From the NCBI RefSeq assembly GCF_900100435.1, contig NZ_FNEX01000003.1:248001-312000 (forward strand): 64,000 nt of DNA. The letters run 5' to 3'. This document shows, piece after piece, positions 27,024-35,296 of the stretch. Positions within the stretch are counted from its first letter, which is position 1; the number at the start of each line of letters is the position of its first letter. The stretch comes from Pedobacter sp. ok626 (lineage in GTDB: Bacteria > Bacteroidota > Bacteroidia > Sphingobacteriales > Sphingobacteriaceae). The position numbers were made by a program, and so were the translations under genes. The notes below the pieces were generated by a model. The model had not been told where the DNA came from, searched no databases, and worked only from the letters and a program-made list of their open reading frames with translations.

Positions 27024-27055
27024 TTTACCGGGGGTGTTTCAGCACTTCCGGTAAA
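27024..27055 (-). terminator. Hairpin between anti-sigma and SusC genes
   Basis: TTTACCGG (27024-27031) pairs with CCGGTAAA (27048-27055), extended inward by GTG/CAC through two G-T pairs to about 13 bp with a six-base loop. It probably separates the regulator transcript from the SusC transcript. No long T run is present. Confidence 0.6.
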
Positions 27056-27133
27056 TTTAATCTCGCCATGATGAGTGTTTAAGTACTGTTTTTGTAGTTT
27101 TCTTTCATCTTGTTTGGTTATGTTTAATTCTGT

Positions 27134-28303
27134 TTATTTGGTGATCAGCACCTTTTTCCCCACAATGTCGAACCTGAGCTGACCGGCGGATTGCATAATC
27201 TTTAATACTTCTGAAATGTTCTTAGACCTGGAAACCGAGCCACTAAAAGTCTGATTCTGATCTATTCCTTTATCACATTCAACTCTTACATCATACCAAC
27301 GCGACACTTTTCTCATGATGCCTGCAAGGCTTTCTTTCTTAAATATAAAATCACCGTTTTTCCAGTCCATCACCTGGTCCAGATCCGCAAGGTTTACTTT
27401 TATATCCTGACGTGTTGAGCTTGCCTGTTGCCCCGGACTAATGATTGTTGAAAGGTTATGTAAAACCACATCTGCTTTCCCTTTTTCCATCCTTACAGGC
27501 GCGACTTTAACAGATCCTTGCAATAAGGTGGTTACCGATTTCTGTTCATCAGTATAGCTATTGATGTTAAAATGCGTACCCAGTACTTCAATCTCCTGCC
27601 TATCGGTTCTAACAATGAATGGACGTTTTTTATCTTTAACTACCTCAAAATAAGCTTCACCTTTAAGTTCAACACTACGCTCGGAAATGTTTGTGAACTT
27701 CTCAGGGAAGGTAATGGAGGATAGTGCATTTAACCAAACATTGGTCCCGTCGGGCAATACCACCTGGTATTGTCCGCCTCTCGGAGTTTCAATAGTATTG
27801 TAGCCCTTCGCGCTGCCTGTAGAAGGAGTGGCTTTTTCAGTGACCTTGTAAACTAATTGTCCATCTGATGTTTTAGAAATCACCACTCCTGATTCTTTTA
27901 CCAGATCACCATTTACAGCGTCTGTAATTGATATCTTAGCGCCATTAGCCAAAGTTAAAATGGCTTTGTTCTTTCCGGCGGCAATATCATTATGAACAGC
28001 AATTTGCGTTATATCATTGTTATTTTTAAGCTTAGCATAAAAGTAAAAACCAATACTTAAAAAGCATAGAATGGTAGCAGCGATAGCCATACGTGGCCAT
28101 AGGCTGATACGCTTTACAACATGGGCCTTAGCTATCCGGCCTTGCAGGTCTTTTAGATCAGCTTCAAGTTCCTGTTCGGTTAAGTCAAATTTCCTTGCCT
28201 CGCCAAAAGTAAGCCAGTTCTCTACAATCGCCTGCTCTTCCGGACTACATAATCCTGATTGATATTTCTTAATTAAACTTTCTGCGTCTCTATGCTGCAT
28301 CAT
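27134..28303 (-). CDS. FecR-family anti-sigma factor
   Basis: 389 residues (start may be Met2). Cytoplasmic sigma-binding part to about residue 68, one membrane helix at 70-90, periplasmic FecR domain (TPRGGQYQVVLPDGTNVWLN; GEAYFEVV; VLGTHFNINSY) and C-terminal DUF4974 (IFKKESLAGIMRKVSRWYDV). It holds the sigma factor of 28366 inactive until the STN domain of the adjacent receptor signals. It is organised like the 1172-2326 protein and clearly paralogous. Sigma stop to this start is 62 bp. Confidence 0.93.
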   Translation of the reverse strand: MMQHRDAESLIKKYQSGLCSPEEQAIVENWLTFGEARKFDLTEQELEADLKDLQGRIAKAHVVKRISLWPRMAIAATILCFLSIGFYFYAKLKNNNDITQIAVHNDIAAGKNKAILTLANGAKISITDAVNGDLVKESGVVISKTSDGQLVYKVTEKATPSTGSAKGYNTIETPRGGQYQVVLPDGTNVWLNALSSITFPEKFTNISERSVELKGEAYFEVVKDKKRPFIVRTDRQEIEVLGTHFNINSYTDEQKSVTTLLQGSVKVAPVRMEKGKADVVLHNLSTIISPGQQASSTRQDIKVNLADLDQVMDWKNGDFIFKKESLAGIMRKVSRWYDVRVECDKGIDQNQTFSGSVSRSKNISEVLKIMQSAGQLRFDIVGKKVLITK

Positions 28304-28365
28304 TTCATGCTCTTTTAATACATAACGATTTGCCTAAACGCAGGGGTTAAATGAAAATGAAAAAA

Positions 28366-28929
28366 CTATAAAACGAATATCACCATAGGCCCCAGTTTTG
28401 CTTTTAATATTTTTAGGGCGTGGTGCATGTGACTTTTAACGGTTTGTTCGGATAGGTTAAGCTCGGCGGCGATTTCTTTACGAGATAAGTTGGTTTTGCG
28501 GCTCAGCTCAAATACTTCGCGCATTTTATGGGGCAAGCCGGCTATTTCTTTTTCAATAAGGGAGGATAGCTCATTATGACGTACCAAATAATCGGTAGCA
28601 TTCTGCTCCGTATCTAAATAGGTCTGAAAAGATTCAAGGTAGCGTTGGGATACTTTTTTGTGTTTATACAAATCAAACATCCGGTTTTTAAGGATGGTAA
28701 ACAGATAAGCCGGCAGGCCGCCGCAGATATTCAATTGCGCACGTTTCTCCCAAAAAGTTAAGAAAAGTTCATGAATAAGATCCTTTGCCTCTTCTCTATC
28801 CCCTACTTTCTTATAGGCAAAGATATAAAGCAGTGCCTGATATCGATTAAAGATTTCAGTAAACGCGGCTCTGTTCCCAGACTTCAATAAGTCTACCAAC
28901 TCAGTATCAGATAGTTCTATATACAGCAT
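28366..28929 (-). CDS. ECF RNA polymerase sigma factor, FecI-like
   Basis: 187 residues. Region 2: FNRYQALLYIFAYKKVGDRE with EAKDLIHELFLTFWEKR; region 4: NLSRKEIAAELNLSEQTVKSH. Together with the FecR protein at 27134 it should drive the SusC-SusD-DUF5018-hydrolase genes when ligand is present. It is first in the locus; the upstream 200 bp are AT-rich and carry no phased repeats like those at 3151-3514. Assignment secure. Confidence 0.94.
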   Translation of the reverse strand: MLYIELSDTELVDLLKSGNRAAFTEIFNRYQALLYIFAYKKVGDREEAKDLIHELFLTFWEKRAQLNICGGLPAYLFTILKNRMFDLYKHKKVSQRYLESFQTYLDTEQNATDYLVRHNELSSLIEKEIAGLPHKMREVFELSRKTNLSRKEIAAELNLSEQTVKSHMHHALKILKAKLGPMVIFVL

Positions 28930-29134
28930 AAACTAAGCAACCCCAGATGTCATTTGGTTAAAACTTCTTTCTTATTTAAAATCAGAACCAAGTTCTAAAT
29001 ATATTTTAATAAGATTAAGCCAATATTAAATAATTATTTTCAAATTACTGTTACATTTGAACCAATGATTCTATTCTTTCTTAGTTTATGCTATGTTTTT
29101 ACTACTGTATAAAGGATTCTATAGGCAAAAATAC

Positions 29135-30142
29135 CTAGCCTTTAAACACTTCTGCTAAAAGCTGGTACGACCTTAACCTTGCCTGATGATCAAAAATATG
29201 GGAGGTAACCATTAGCTCATCAACACCAGTTTGATCTAGAAACAGTTGCAGATCTGTTTTAAGCGTTTCCTTGCTTCCAACAAATGTACAGGCGAGCATT
29301 TGATTGGCCTGCTCTTCTTCATATACATCCCACACTTCATTCATATCGTCTACAGGAGGCTGTAATAGTTTGCGTTTTCCGGTAACTATACCTAGAAATA
29401 ACTGATAAAGCGAAGTCACCAAACGATTAGCTTCTGCATCGGTGTCAGCTGCAACTACGTTTACACAAGACAATACATATGGCTTGCTCAGGTGCACTGA
29501 AGGTTTAAAATTTTGTCTATATATATTAATAGCGGTCATAAATTGCGCCGGAGCAAAGTGGCTGGCAAAAGCATATGGTAAACCCATTGCAGCGGCCAAA
29601 CGTGCGCTATCGGTACTTGAACCTAAAATCCAGATCGGAATATCCAGTCCTTCGCCGGGGATTGCCCTTACCTGAGCCCTGCTGTTCTCGGCAGATAAAT
29701 AGGTTTGTAATTTTATAACTTCCCTTGGAAAATCCTGTGCAGCCTGAAAACGTAAATCACCTCTTATTGCTGCTGCTGTAACCTGATCTGTACCTGGCGC
29801 CCTACCCAATCCCAAATCAATGCGTCCCGGGTATAAAGATGCCAATGTTCCAAATTGCTCGGCAATGATTAAAGGCGAATGATTTGGCAACATGATCCCG
29901 CCAGAACCTACTCTGATGGTTTTTGTTCCACCGGCAATATGCCCGATTACTACAGCGGTAGCTGAACTGGCTACGCTGATCATATTGTGATGCTCGGCAA
30001 GCCAATAGCGATTGTATCCCCAGGCTTCCACATGTTGAGCCAGGTCTAAACTGTTTTTAAAAGTATCGGCAGGCGTTTTGCCTTCTATTACTGTCGCAAG
30101 GTCAAGTACAGAATATGGTATGTTTTTGAGCAGTGTTTTCAT
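29135..30142 (-). CDS. LLM-class (luciferase-like) flavin oxidoreductase
   Basis: 335 residues. The bacterial luciferase-like TIM barrel shows [14 protein letters not shown] at the start, [41 protein letters not shown] and [14 protein letters not shown], all typical of the MsnO8-like group. These enzymes use FMNH2 or F420H2; without an F420 pathway in view FMN is more likely. A minus-strand TAGTTTTG element (30150-30157) ends about eight bases before the start, suggesting a nearly leaderless message. Substrate unknown. Confidence 0.9.
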   Translation of the reverse strand: MKTLLKNIPYSVLDLATVIEGKTPADTFKNSLDLAQHVEAWGYNRYWLAEHHNMISVASSATAVVIGHIAGGTKTIRVGSGGIMLPNHSPLIIAEQFGTLASLYPGRIDLGLGRAPGTDQVTAAAIRGDLRFQAAQDFPREVIKLQTYLSAENSRAQVRAIPGEGLDIPIWILGSSTDSARLAAAMGLPYAFASHFAPAQFMTAINIYRQNFKPSVHLSKPYVLSCVNVVAADTDAEANRLVTSLYQLFLGIVTGKRKLLQPPVDDMNEVWDVYEEEQANQMLACTFVGSKETLKTDLQLFLDQTGVDELMVTSHIFDHQARLRSYQLLAEVFKG

Positions 30143-30228
30143 CGTATTACAAAACTACATTCCAACGCTATTATATTTTCTATATCTGGACTGATATGAC
30201 TTAAAACCTACACCATTATGAAATTCAA

Positions 30229-31308
30229 ATGAAATACACGAAATTGAGCATAAATTACCCAGTTATGGAATCCAATGATGTAAGAATTTCACGTAAGAAA
30301 CCCATATTTCCGGTATCTCCGGCCTTACAGAAATACCTTAAAGTCTATCAGCGTGATTCCAAACTTCCGATCACTTATGACGACTTAAGGATGTTTACTG
30401 AGGCTTTTCCTATTATGGACAAGAATGGTAAAGATTCATTATGGGAATCCCCTATTTATGCGAACGACAGGATTGAAGAGCTGCACAACGGCTTAAAAAT
30501 AGTCTATGCCAATTTAAAGGCATCAGGCAACTTGCGGATTGTACAGCATAAATACATCGATAAAATTGAATATTGCACCTTTGGCAATACGCATCCTTTT
30601 AGGATTAGAATTGTAAACCGTTTAAATGATGTTTACGATTACTTCTATGTAAAAAAAGCTGATGCTTCGAGAATATATGGTTTAGAACTGGAACACATCT
30701 TATCTCCAAATCAAGTTAATTATCTGGTAGATCGGGAAACACTGATCGAGGAACATATTGCAGGAATCCCCGGCGATGTGTTTGCAAAAAGTTACCTACA
30801 AAATTCTGAATACAACCCAACCCGTATTGCTAAGGAGTTTGTGAAGTTCAATGAGCGTTGTTTGGTAATGCTTTTGGGTGATATGCGGGCTTATAATTTT
30901 GTTGTCCAGATTACACCTGATTTTGACGACATACAGTTTAGAATAAGGGCGATTGATTTTGACCAGCAATTTTATGAAGGAAATATAAAGGTATACCTTC
31001 CCCAGTTTTTTAAGGAGAACTTGCCTTATGTAAAATTGGGTATGGAACATTTGACAGAAAAGACCTATTTACAGTACCAACAGGAAGAGAAATCCTCTTT
31101 GTTACACCGGGTTCGTAGTGAACGTCATCGGCTTGCAGATCTGCGGGATGTATCCAATACAGAGATACTTACTACCCTTGAAAACATAGAGACTTTAAAG
31201 TTAGCTATGTCTAATTATTTCACTGACCCACAATATCTTGAATGTAAAAGTATGACTGATATTATTGAATTAAATCTCAAAAATATCATCCGCCAGGTTA
31301 AACTCTAA
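30229..31308 (+). CDS. Conserved hypothetical protein with protein-kinase-like-fold signatures
   Basis: 359 residues; start may be Met13 (30265). I know no named family for it. The order of motifs resembles a kinase-like (PKL/APH) fold: YFYVKKAD (Lys142/143) followed by Glu155 in GLELEHIL, a hinge-like IEEHIAGIPGDVF, a catalytic-loop-like GDMRAYN (Asp218 and Asn223, exactly D-x4-N) and IDFDQQ (243-248), as in aminoglycoside and choline kinases. There is no membrane segment. It is a single gene, divergent from the LLM gene. The fold is my inference; a hypothetical call is the conservative alternative. Confidence 0.6.
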   Translation: MKYTKLSINYPVMESNDVRISRKKPIFPVSPALQKYLKVYQRDSKLPITYDDLRMFTEAFPIMDKNGKDSLWESPIYANDRIEELHNGLKIVYANLKASGNLRIVQHKYIDKIEYCTFGNTHPFRIRIVNRLNDVYDYFYVKKADASRIYGLELEHILSPNQVNYLVDRETLIEEHIAGIPGDVFAKSYLQNSEYNPTRIAKEFVKFNERCLVMLLGDMRAYNFVVQITPDFDDIQFRIRAIDFDQQFYEGNIKVYLPQFFKENLPYVKLGMEHLTEKTYLQYQQEEKSSLLHRVRSERHRLADLRDVSNTEILTTLENIETLKLAMSNYFTDPQYLECKSMTDIIELNLKNIIRQVKL

Positions 31309-31334
31309 TATATAGGGGTTTATTAGCGATGGGC

Positions 31335-31388
31335 AAAAAAAAGCGGAAGCAAGTCTAATAGACTTTGCCCCCGCAAATTAACGCTCTC
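31335..31388 (-). ncRNA. Candidate small RNA A (54 nt, terminator-ended)
   Basis: On the minus strand the predicted RNA begins GAGAGCGTTAATTT (31388-31375), forms a hairpin of GCGGGGGC...GCTTCCGC type closed by GTC/GAC, and ends in eight T. No minus-strand gene lies upstream to which this terminator could belong. The first 14 nt are identical to candidate B at 35199-35254, and promoter geometry is also shared. Confidence 0.5.
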
Positions 31389-31393
31389 AAGTG

Positions 31394-31423
31394 TAAAATT
31401 AGAAAAAAAATATTGATTGTCAA
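31394..31423 (-). promoter_or_regulatory. Promoter of candidate small RNA A
   Basis: On the minus strand TTG (31421-31423), 19 bp, then TAATTTTA (31394-31401), which is one base off the TAnnTTTG consensus. The conserved GAGAGCG starts five bases after the element. Confidence 0.5.
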
Positions 31424-31608
31424 GCGAATGGAAATATATTTTTTTTCGCTCCATTCTCTTTTGTCTAAAATTTTGGTTAAAACTCCAAAATTTTTATGGT
31501 TAATTAAACAAGTTCTTTAACCTTATTCACAATATTTTTATGCGATTTCATCAAAGAATATATGCTTTTTAACACAATATTCTTATTTTGCAATAAAAAA
31601 GGAAGCGT

Positions 31609-31974
31609 ATGTCTTTAAAAGCAATAATTGACGGAATCATAAGAGATAAGCACAGATCGCTAAGCTGGCTAGCCATTAGTATGGGAAAAACCTTTGATGG
31701 TTTAAGGCTTGGTCTGATCAATGAATCTATTAAATACAAAGATATCTTGCTCATGGCGGAGATACTTGAGGTATCGCCATGCTGCTTTTTCAATAAAAAC
31801 GGCGAAGGTTTAGCCGCCGACCAAAATATGGTATCGGAACCTCCTGTTGAATATGGCGATTTAAAATCATCACTTAAAAGCTGCAAAGAAATGGTAGCGA
31901 CCTTAAAGGATCAAATCAATGATAAAGAGCGTATCATTACCTTATTAAGCAAAGAGCAGCCTGATAAACTGTAA
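31609..31974 (+). CDS. Small XRE-like helix-turn-helix protein with C-terminal coiled coil
   Basis: 121 residues. Residues 5-60 have the helix spacing of a Cro/CI-type domain (HRSLSWLAISMGKTFDGLR, then YKDILLMAEILEVSPCCFF), and residues 85-115 form a charged coiled coil (CKEMVATLKDQINDKERI). It could be a small DNA-binding regulator. A 12-bp terminator stem begins inside its last codons. About 300 bp of non-coding DNA upstream contain candidate RNA A on the other strand. Target unknown. Confidence 0.7.
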   Translation: MSLKAIIDGIIRDKHRSLSWLAISMGKTFDGLRLGLINESIKYKDILLMAEILEVSPCCFFNKNGEGLAADQNMVSEPPVEYGDLKSSLKSCKEMVATLKDQINDKERIITLLSKEQPDKL

Positions 31975-31991
31975 TTTACCAGGCTGCTCTT
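31952..31991. terminator. Bidirectional terminator overlapping the HTH gene end
   Basis: AAGAGCAGCCTG (31952-31963) is fully complementary to CAGGCTGCTCTT (31980-31991). The left arm encodes the last residues before the stop at 31974, and the structure separates two convergent genes. Confidence 0.8.
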
Positions 31992-32012
31992 ATATTTTAA
32001 AAGACGCTATAT

Positions 32013-32837
32013 TTAGTTACCTATACCAATTACTTTATAAGTAACCTTCTCCCCCTCTACTATTTTCTCGTAGTAAACGCCTTGGTCTGATACATAATAT
32101 AACACTCCTTTGATCACCACATCTCTTGTGTCGGCCGGAAGTTCATTTACAATATCTCCAATCTGAGGCAACGGACCAACGTCATCTAAGGAACCTGCAT
32201 TGTTATCGCTATTACCACCGGTTTCCAGAACGCCATCTTTCCCTGCAACTACATACACTGTTTTACCATTTGCATCCACTGAGGTACTGTAATAAACACC
32301 TTTGTATTCGTAGTAATTCTGACCATTAATTGAAATTGCTTTCGCTTCTGACGGAATACTAGGCACCTGCGCACCAACAGGTGGAACAACTACTTTATAT
32401 CCATTATCAGCTTGTTGATAGAAAAAGCCACCAGCATAATAGAATTGATTAGGGCCAAAGTAGAATGGATAATAGCCAAAAGGCAATACGCTTAAGCTAA
32501 TACCTAAAAACGGTCTGTAATAGCTATGAAAGCCATAATACGGTCTGTGATAAGAAAACCCAGGTCTATAATAATGATAATTTGGTCTGTACAAAGGTCT
32601 GTTCGGCCTGTAATTAGGAGGTCTAACGCCTACCCCTGGAGGTCTTCCTCCGCTTGGTGGTCGACTTACACTTGGTGGTCTACCACCACTTGGAGGTCTG
32701 CTCGTTCCGCCCGTAGGACGTGAAGGCCGCGGAGTGCCGCTACCACCCCGCTGTGCAAAAACATCGTTAGTCGTAAAACCAGTCATCAATACGATTGATC
32801 CTAACGTCAACAACCATTTAAATCTTGCCATTTTCAT
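32013..32837 (-). CDS. DUF6515-family exported protein
   Basis: 274 residues (start may be Met3). Signal peptide (WLLTLGSIVLMTGFTTNDVFA), a low-complexity RPP/GG region at about 30-80, a YRP-repeat stretch at 80-115 with a hydrophobic GISLSVLPFGYYPFYFG, then two similar modules of about 45 residues (YYEYKGVYYSTSVDANGKTV; YYVSDQGVYYEKIVEGEKVT). The C-terminal modules are characteristic of DUF6515. Function unknown; the proline-rich part suggests an envelope location. Confidence 0.8.
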   Translation of the reverse strand: MKMARFKWLLTLGSIVLMTGFTTNDVFAQRGGSGTPRPSRPTGGTSRPPSGGRPPSVSRPPSGGRPPGVGVRPPNYRPNRPLYRPNYHYYRPGFSYHRPYYGFHSYYRPFLGISLSVLPFGYYPFYFGPNQFYYAGGFFYQQADNGYKVVVPPVGAQVPSIPSEAKAISINGQNYYEYKGVYYSTSVDANGKTVYVVAGKDGVLETGGNSDNNAGSLDDVGPLPQIGDIVNELPADTRDVVIKGVLYYVSDQGVYYEKIVEGEKVTYKVIGIGN

Positions 32838-32948
32838 AACTTTCTCAATTTCCTATTATGACTTGTAATACTTAAAAAGGATTATTTCTGTTTTATTTAT
32901 CCTTCTAAACTTACAAATAGATGATAATTAGGCTATATTAGATTCAAT

Positions 32949-34283
32949 ATGAAGTTTAATATGGACAGTCAGACCTATAAGGATCTGAACGTATTTTCAT
33001 CCTCTTCAGATGCGGATGCATTATTTAATATTTTTAAGCTGACCAACACCATTGGTGGGCGGGAAAAAATTCATGAAATGATGTACAATCCTCTAACCGA
33101 CATTCATGTTATAAACTCCAGAAAAGAAGCTATTAAATATTATTATGATCATAATATTTCGCTAAAACTGAGTCGGGAGCGATTGGATTTGGCTGATCAT
33201 TACCTTAAGCACAATAAAACGTTTTTAAAAAGGAACATAATTGATTCATTTTATGATTTTGCAAGTCATAAATTAAACCCAAGCAATGATTATTATATCA
33301 TCTCTATCGGCATTACTTCTATCCTTAAACTGATTAAAGACATTTCAGAATTTTTAGCCATAATGCCTGCTGTAAATGCTCCTCAATATTTGGTTGACAT
33401 GTCGACCAGGATAATAACCTTACTTACTTCAGCTCCATTAAAAGAATCTGTTTTACCAGATGCTGACAAGTTAAGGTTTCATCATATCAGTAAACTAGAC
33501 GGGGTGTTTAGAGGAATAGGCAAGTCGCAAATCTCTGAGATTTTACAATGTATATATGAGTTGGATGCATTTGAGACCCTGGCCTATGTGGCAAGAAAAA
33601 GAGGGTTTAGTTTCCCTGAGTATACGGCTACTGCCGACCTTAAGTTGGAGCTTAACGGGTTGTTTCATCCCTCAATAGAAAACCCGATCAGCAATGATGT
33701 AAGCGTAGACAAGCAAAACAACATGATTTTCCTTACTGGATCTAATATGGCTGGGAAATCATCGTTATTAAAGTCTATCGGGATAGCTGTTTACCTCGCA
33801 CACATAGGCTTTCCAGTGCCTTGCACTTATATGAAGACGTCCATTTTTAGCGGATTGATGACCACCATAAACTTGCCCGACGACATCAACAAAGGCTTAA
33901 GTCATTATTATAGTGAGGTAAAACGAGTTAAACAGGCAGCATCGTTGTTAAACGACCATGATAATATGTTCATCATCTTCGATGAACTGTTTAGAGGAAC
34001 GAATGTAAAAGATGCTTATGATGGATCACTGCTGATCATATCGGCATTAACTGCTATTCGCAATTCGGCCTTCTTTATATCTACACATATTGTAGAATTG
34101 GCCGAAGAATTAAAGAAGTTCGAAAACATTGCTTTCAAATACTTAGACGTATATTTTAAAGATAAAAAGCCAGTATTTACCTACTCCTTAAAGGAAGGAG
34201 TATCAACTGAGCGACTGGGCATGTATATTGTTCAGAATGAAGGCATAATTGAATTGATACAGCGTGCTTCAAAAGCTATTTGA
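32949..34283 (+). CDS. Short MutS-family ATPase lacking the mismatch-recognition domain
   Basis: 444 residues, about half of MutS. The N-terminal half is the helical lever/core region; the C-terminal half is the MutS ATPase with Walker A GSNMAGKS (264-271), Walker B FIIFDE (Asp345-Glu346), ELFRGTN and the trans-acting STHIVELAEEL. No N-terminal mismatch-binding domain and no Smr domain are present, so it is not canonical MutS or MutS2. Such proteins occur widely in Bacteroidota without a defined role. It overlaps the convergent nucleotidyltransferase-HEPN gene by 8 bp. Confidence 0.85.
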   Translation: MKFNMDSQTYKDLNVFSSSSDADALFNIFKLTNTIGGREKIHEMMYNPLTDIHVINSRKEAIKYYYDHNISLKLSRERLDLADHYLKHNKTFLKRNIIDSFYDFASHKLNPSNDYYIISIGITSILKLIKDISEFLAIMPAVNAPQYLVDMSTRIITLLTSAPLKESVLPDADKLRFHHISKLDGVFRGIGKSQISEILQCIYELDAFETLAYVARKRGFSFPEYTATADLKLELNGLFHPSIENPISNDVSVDKQNNMIFLTGSNMAGKSSLLKSIGIAVYLAHIGFPVPCTYMKTSIFSGLMTTINLPDDINKGLSHYYSEVKRVKQAASLLNDHDNMFIIFDELFRGTNVKDAYDGSLLIISALTAIRNSAFFISTHIVELAEELKKFENIAFKYLDVYFKDKKPVFTYSLKEGVSTERLGMYIVQNEGIIELIQRASKAI

Positions 34284-35130
34284 TTTTGTCTTCACAAATT
34301 GTCTTAACAATCTCCTGCATATTCGTAACCTTATCAATCAGCCCCTTTAGCTCTTCATCACTAATGTCGTAATCTAATTTATAACGTGCATCCACATAAC
34401 CTCGTTTTAGCAAATCAAAGAGATGAAATTCGTAGTCATTCAAAATAGGCATACGAAACAAGGTATACAAATCAACCGATACGTGTTTTGCGTAGTTTCT
34501 CAATTTCGCGAGGTTATGAGTTTTAGGTTTATATCCTGTAAAAACCAATAAGGCCGCACTGTAGAAACATTCCGTTGCCTGATGCAAGTAAAATACACTA
34601 TTTCTTCTACCATCTTTTCCGCGCTCGGCTGCATTTTTTGCATCAATTAGAAATTGTGATGCTTGTGGGTACCACATGTTAAAATAGCTCTGCGCCCGCT
34701 CCTTTTCTTCTTTCGGTGTGAGTTCTTTTGCTTTTTCGAACTCAAAAATTCCTGTGTCATGTATTAATATGCCTTCGGCAATGATATCAGAAAAAAAGTA
34801 TTGACCTACGCGCAAACCTTCGTTGATGTATTCAATATCATGAATAATTGGACTGATTACATTTTTGAAACTATTGCAACGATTTTCTATTTGACTAAGG
34901 ATCTCTTGTTCCTTTATCTCCTGTTTTTTTATGATGACCAGGAAATCGTAGTCGCTGATATAGCTAAAGCGCACACCATCTTCTATATACTCATCTTCTA
35001 CCCAGTTACCTTTGGCATGGCTACCAAACAGGATTACTTTTTCAGGATTGACTTCCTCCCTAATGATCTTTAGTATATGAGCAATTTCCCTTTGTTTTGT
35101 TTCTGGTAAATGAGCTATGGATGTTTTCAT
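34276..35130 (-). CDS. Fused nucleotidyltransferase (MNT)-HEPN domain protein
   Basis: 284 residues. The N-terminal half is a minimal nucleotidyltransferase: FGSHAKGNW (GS at 36-37), then SDYD (Asp60, Asp62). The C-terminal half is a HEPN helical domain with R-x6-H at Arg176 to His183 (RNSVFYLH), the motif needed for RNase activity in active HEPN toxins. Separate MNT and HEPN proteins make toxin-antitoxin pairs in which MNT modifies HEPN; here they are fused, as in known Bacteroidota proteins. The 5' region contains candidate RNA B. Function inferred only. Confidence 0.85.
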   Translation of the reverse strand: MKTSIAHLPETKQREIAHILKIIREEVNPEKVILFGSHAKGNWVEDEYIEDGVRFSYISDYDFLVIIKKQEIKEQEILSQIENRCNSFKNVISPIIHDIEYINEGLRVGQYFFSDIIAEGILIHDTGIFEFEKAKELTPKEEKERAQSYFNMWYPQASQFLIDAKNAAERGKDGRRNSVFYLHQATECFYSAALLVFTGYKPKTHNLAKLRNYAKHVSVDLYTLFRMPILNDYEFHLFDLLKRGYVDARYKLDYDISDEELKGLIDKVTNMQEIVKTICEDKIK

Positions 35131-35198
35131 CAGAATCAGGTTTTATTTTTCTTAGGTTCGTATATGTAAATATAACGAATAAGAAAGAAGGAATCCAT

Positions 35199-35254
35199 AA
35201 AAAAGGAATAACCCGCACCCATACCGGGAAACGGGTTATTAAATTAACGCTCTC
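35199..35254 (-). ncRNA. Candidate small RNA B (about 56 nt, terminator-ended)
   Basis: On the minus strand the RNA begins GAGAGCGTTAATTT (35254-35241), identical to candidate A, then a perfect 9-bp stem AATAACCCG/CGGGTTATT and a run of six T. It lies between the 35297 gene and the MNT-HEPN gene, so the hairpin could alternatively be the terminator of the former; the shared 5' sequence argues for more than that. Confidence 0.45.
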
Positions 35255-35258
35255 GAGA

Positions 35259-35266
35259 CAAATGTA
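35259..35266 (-). promoter_or_regulatory. -7 element of candidate small RNA B
   Basis: TACATTTG on the minus strand matches TAnnTTTG exactly and ends four bases before the shared GAGAGCG. The -33 region is only a weak TTTT. Confidence 0.45.
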
Positions 35267-35296
35267 ATAAATAATTCTGTAGAAAATCTGTAGTTT

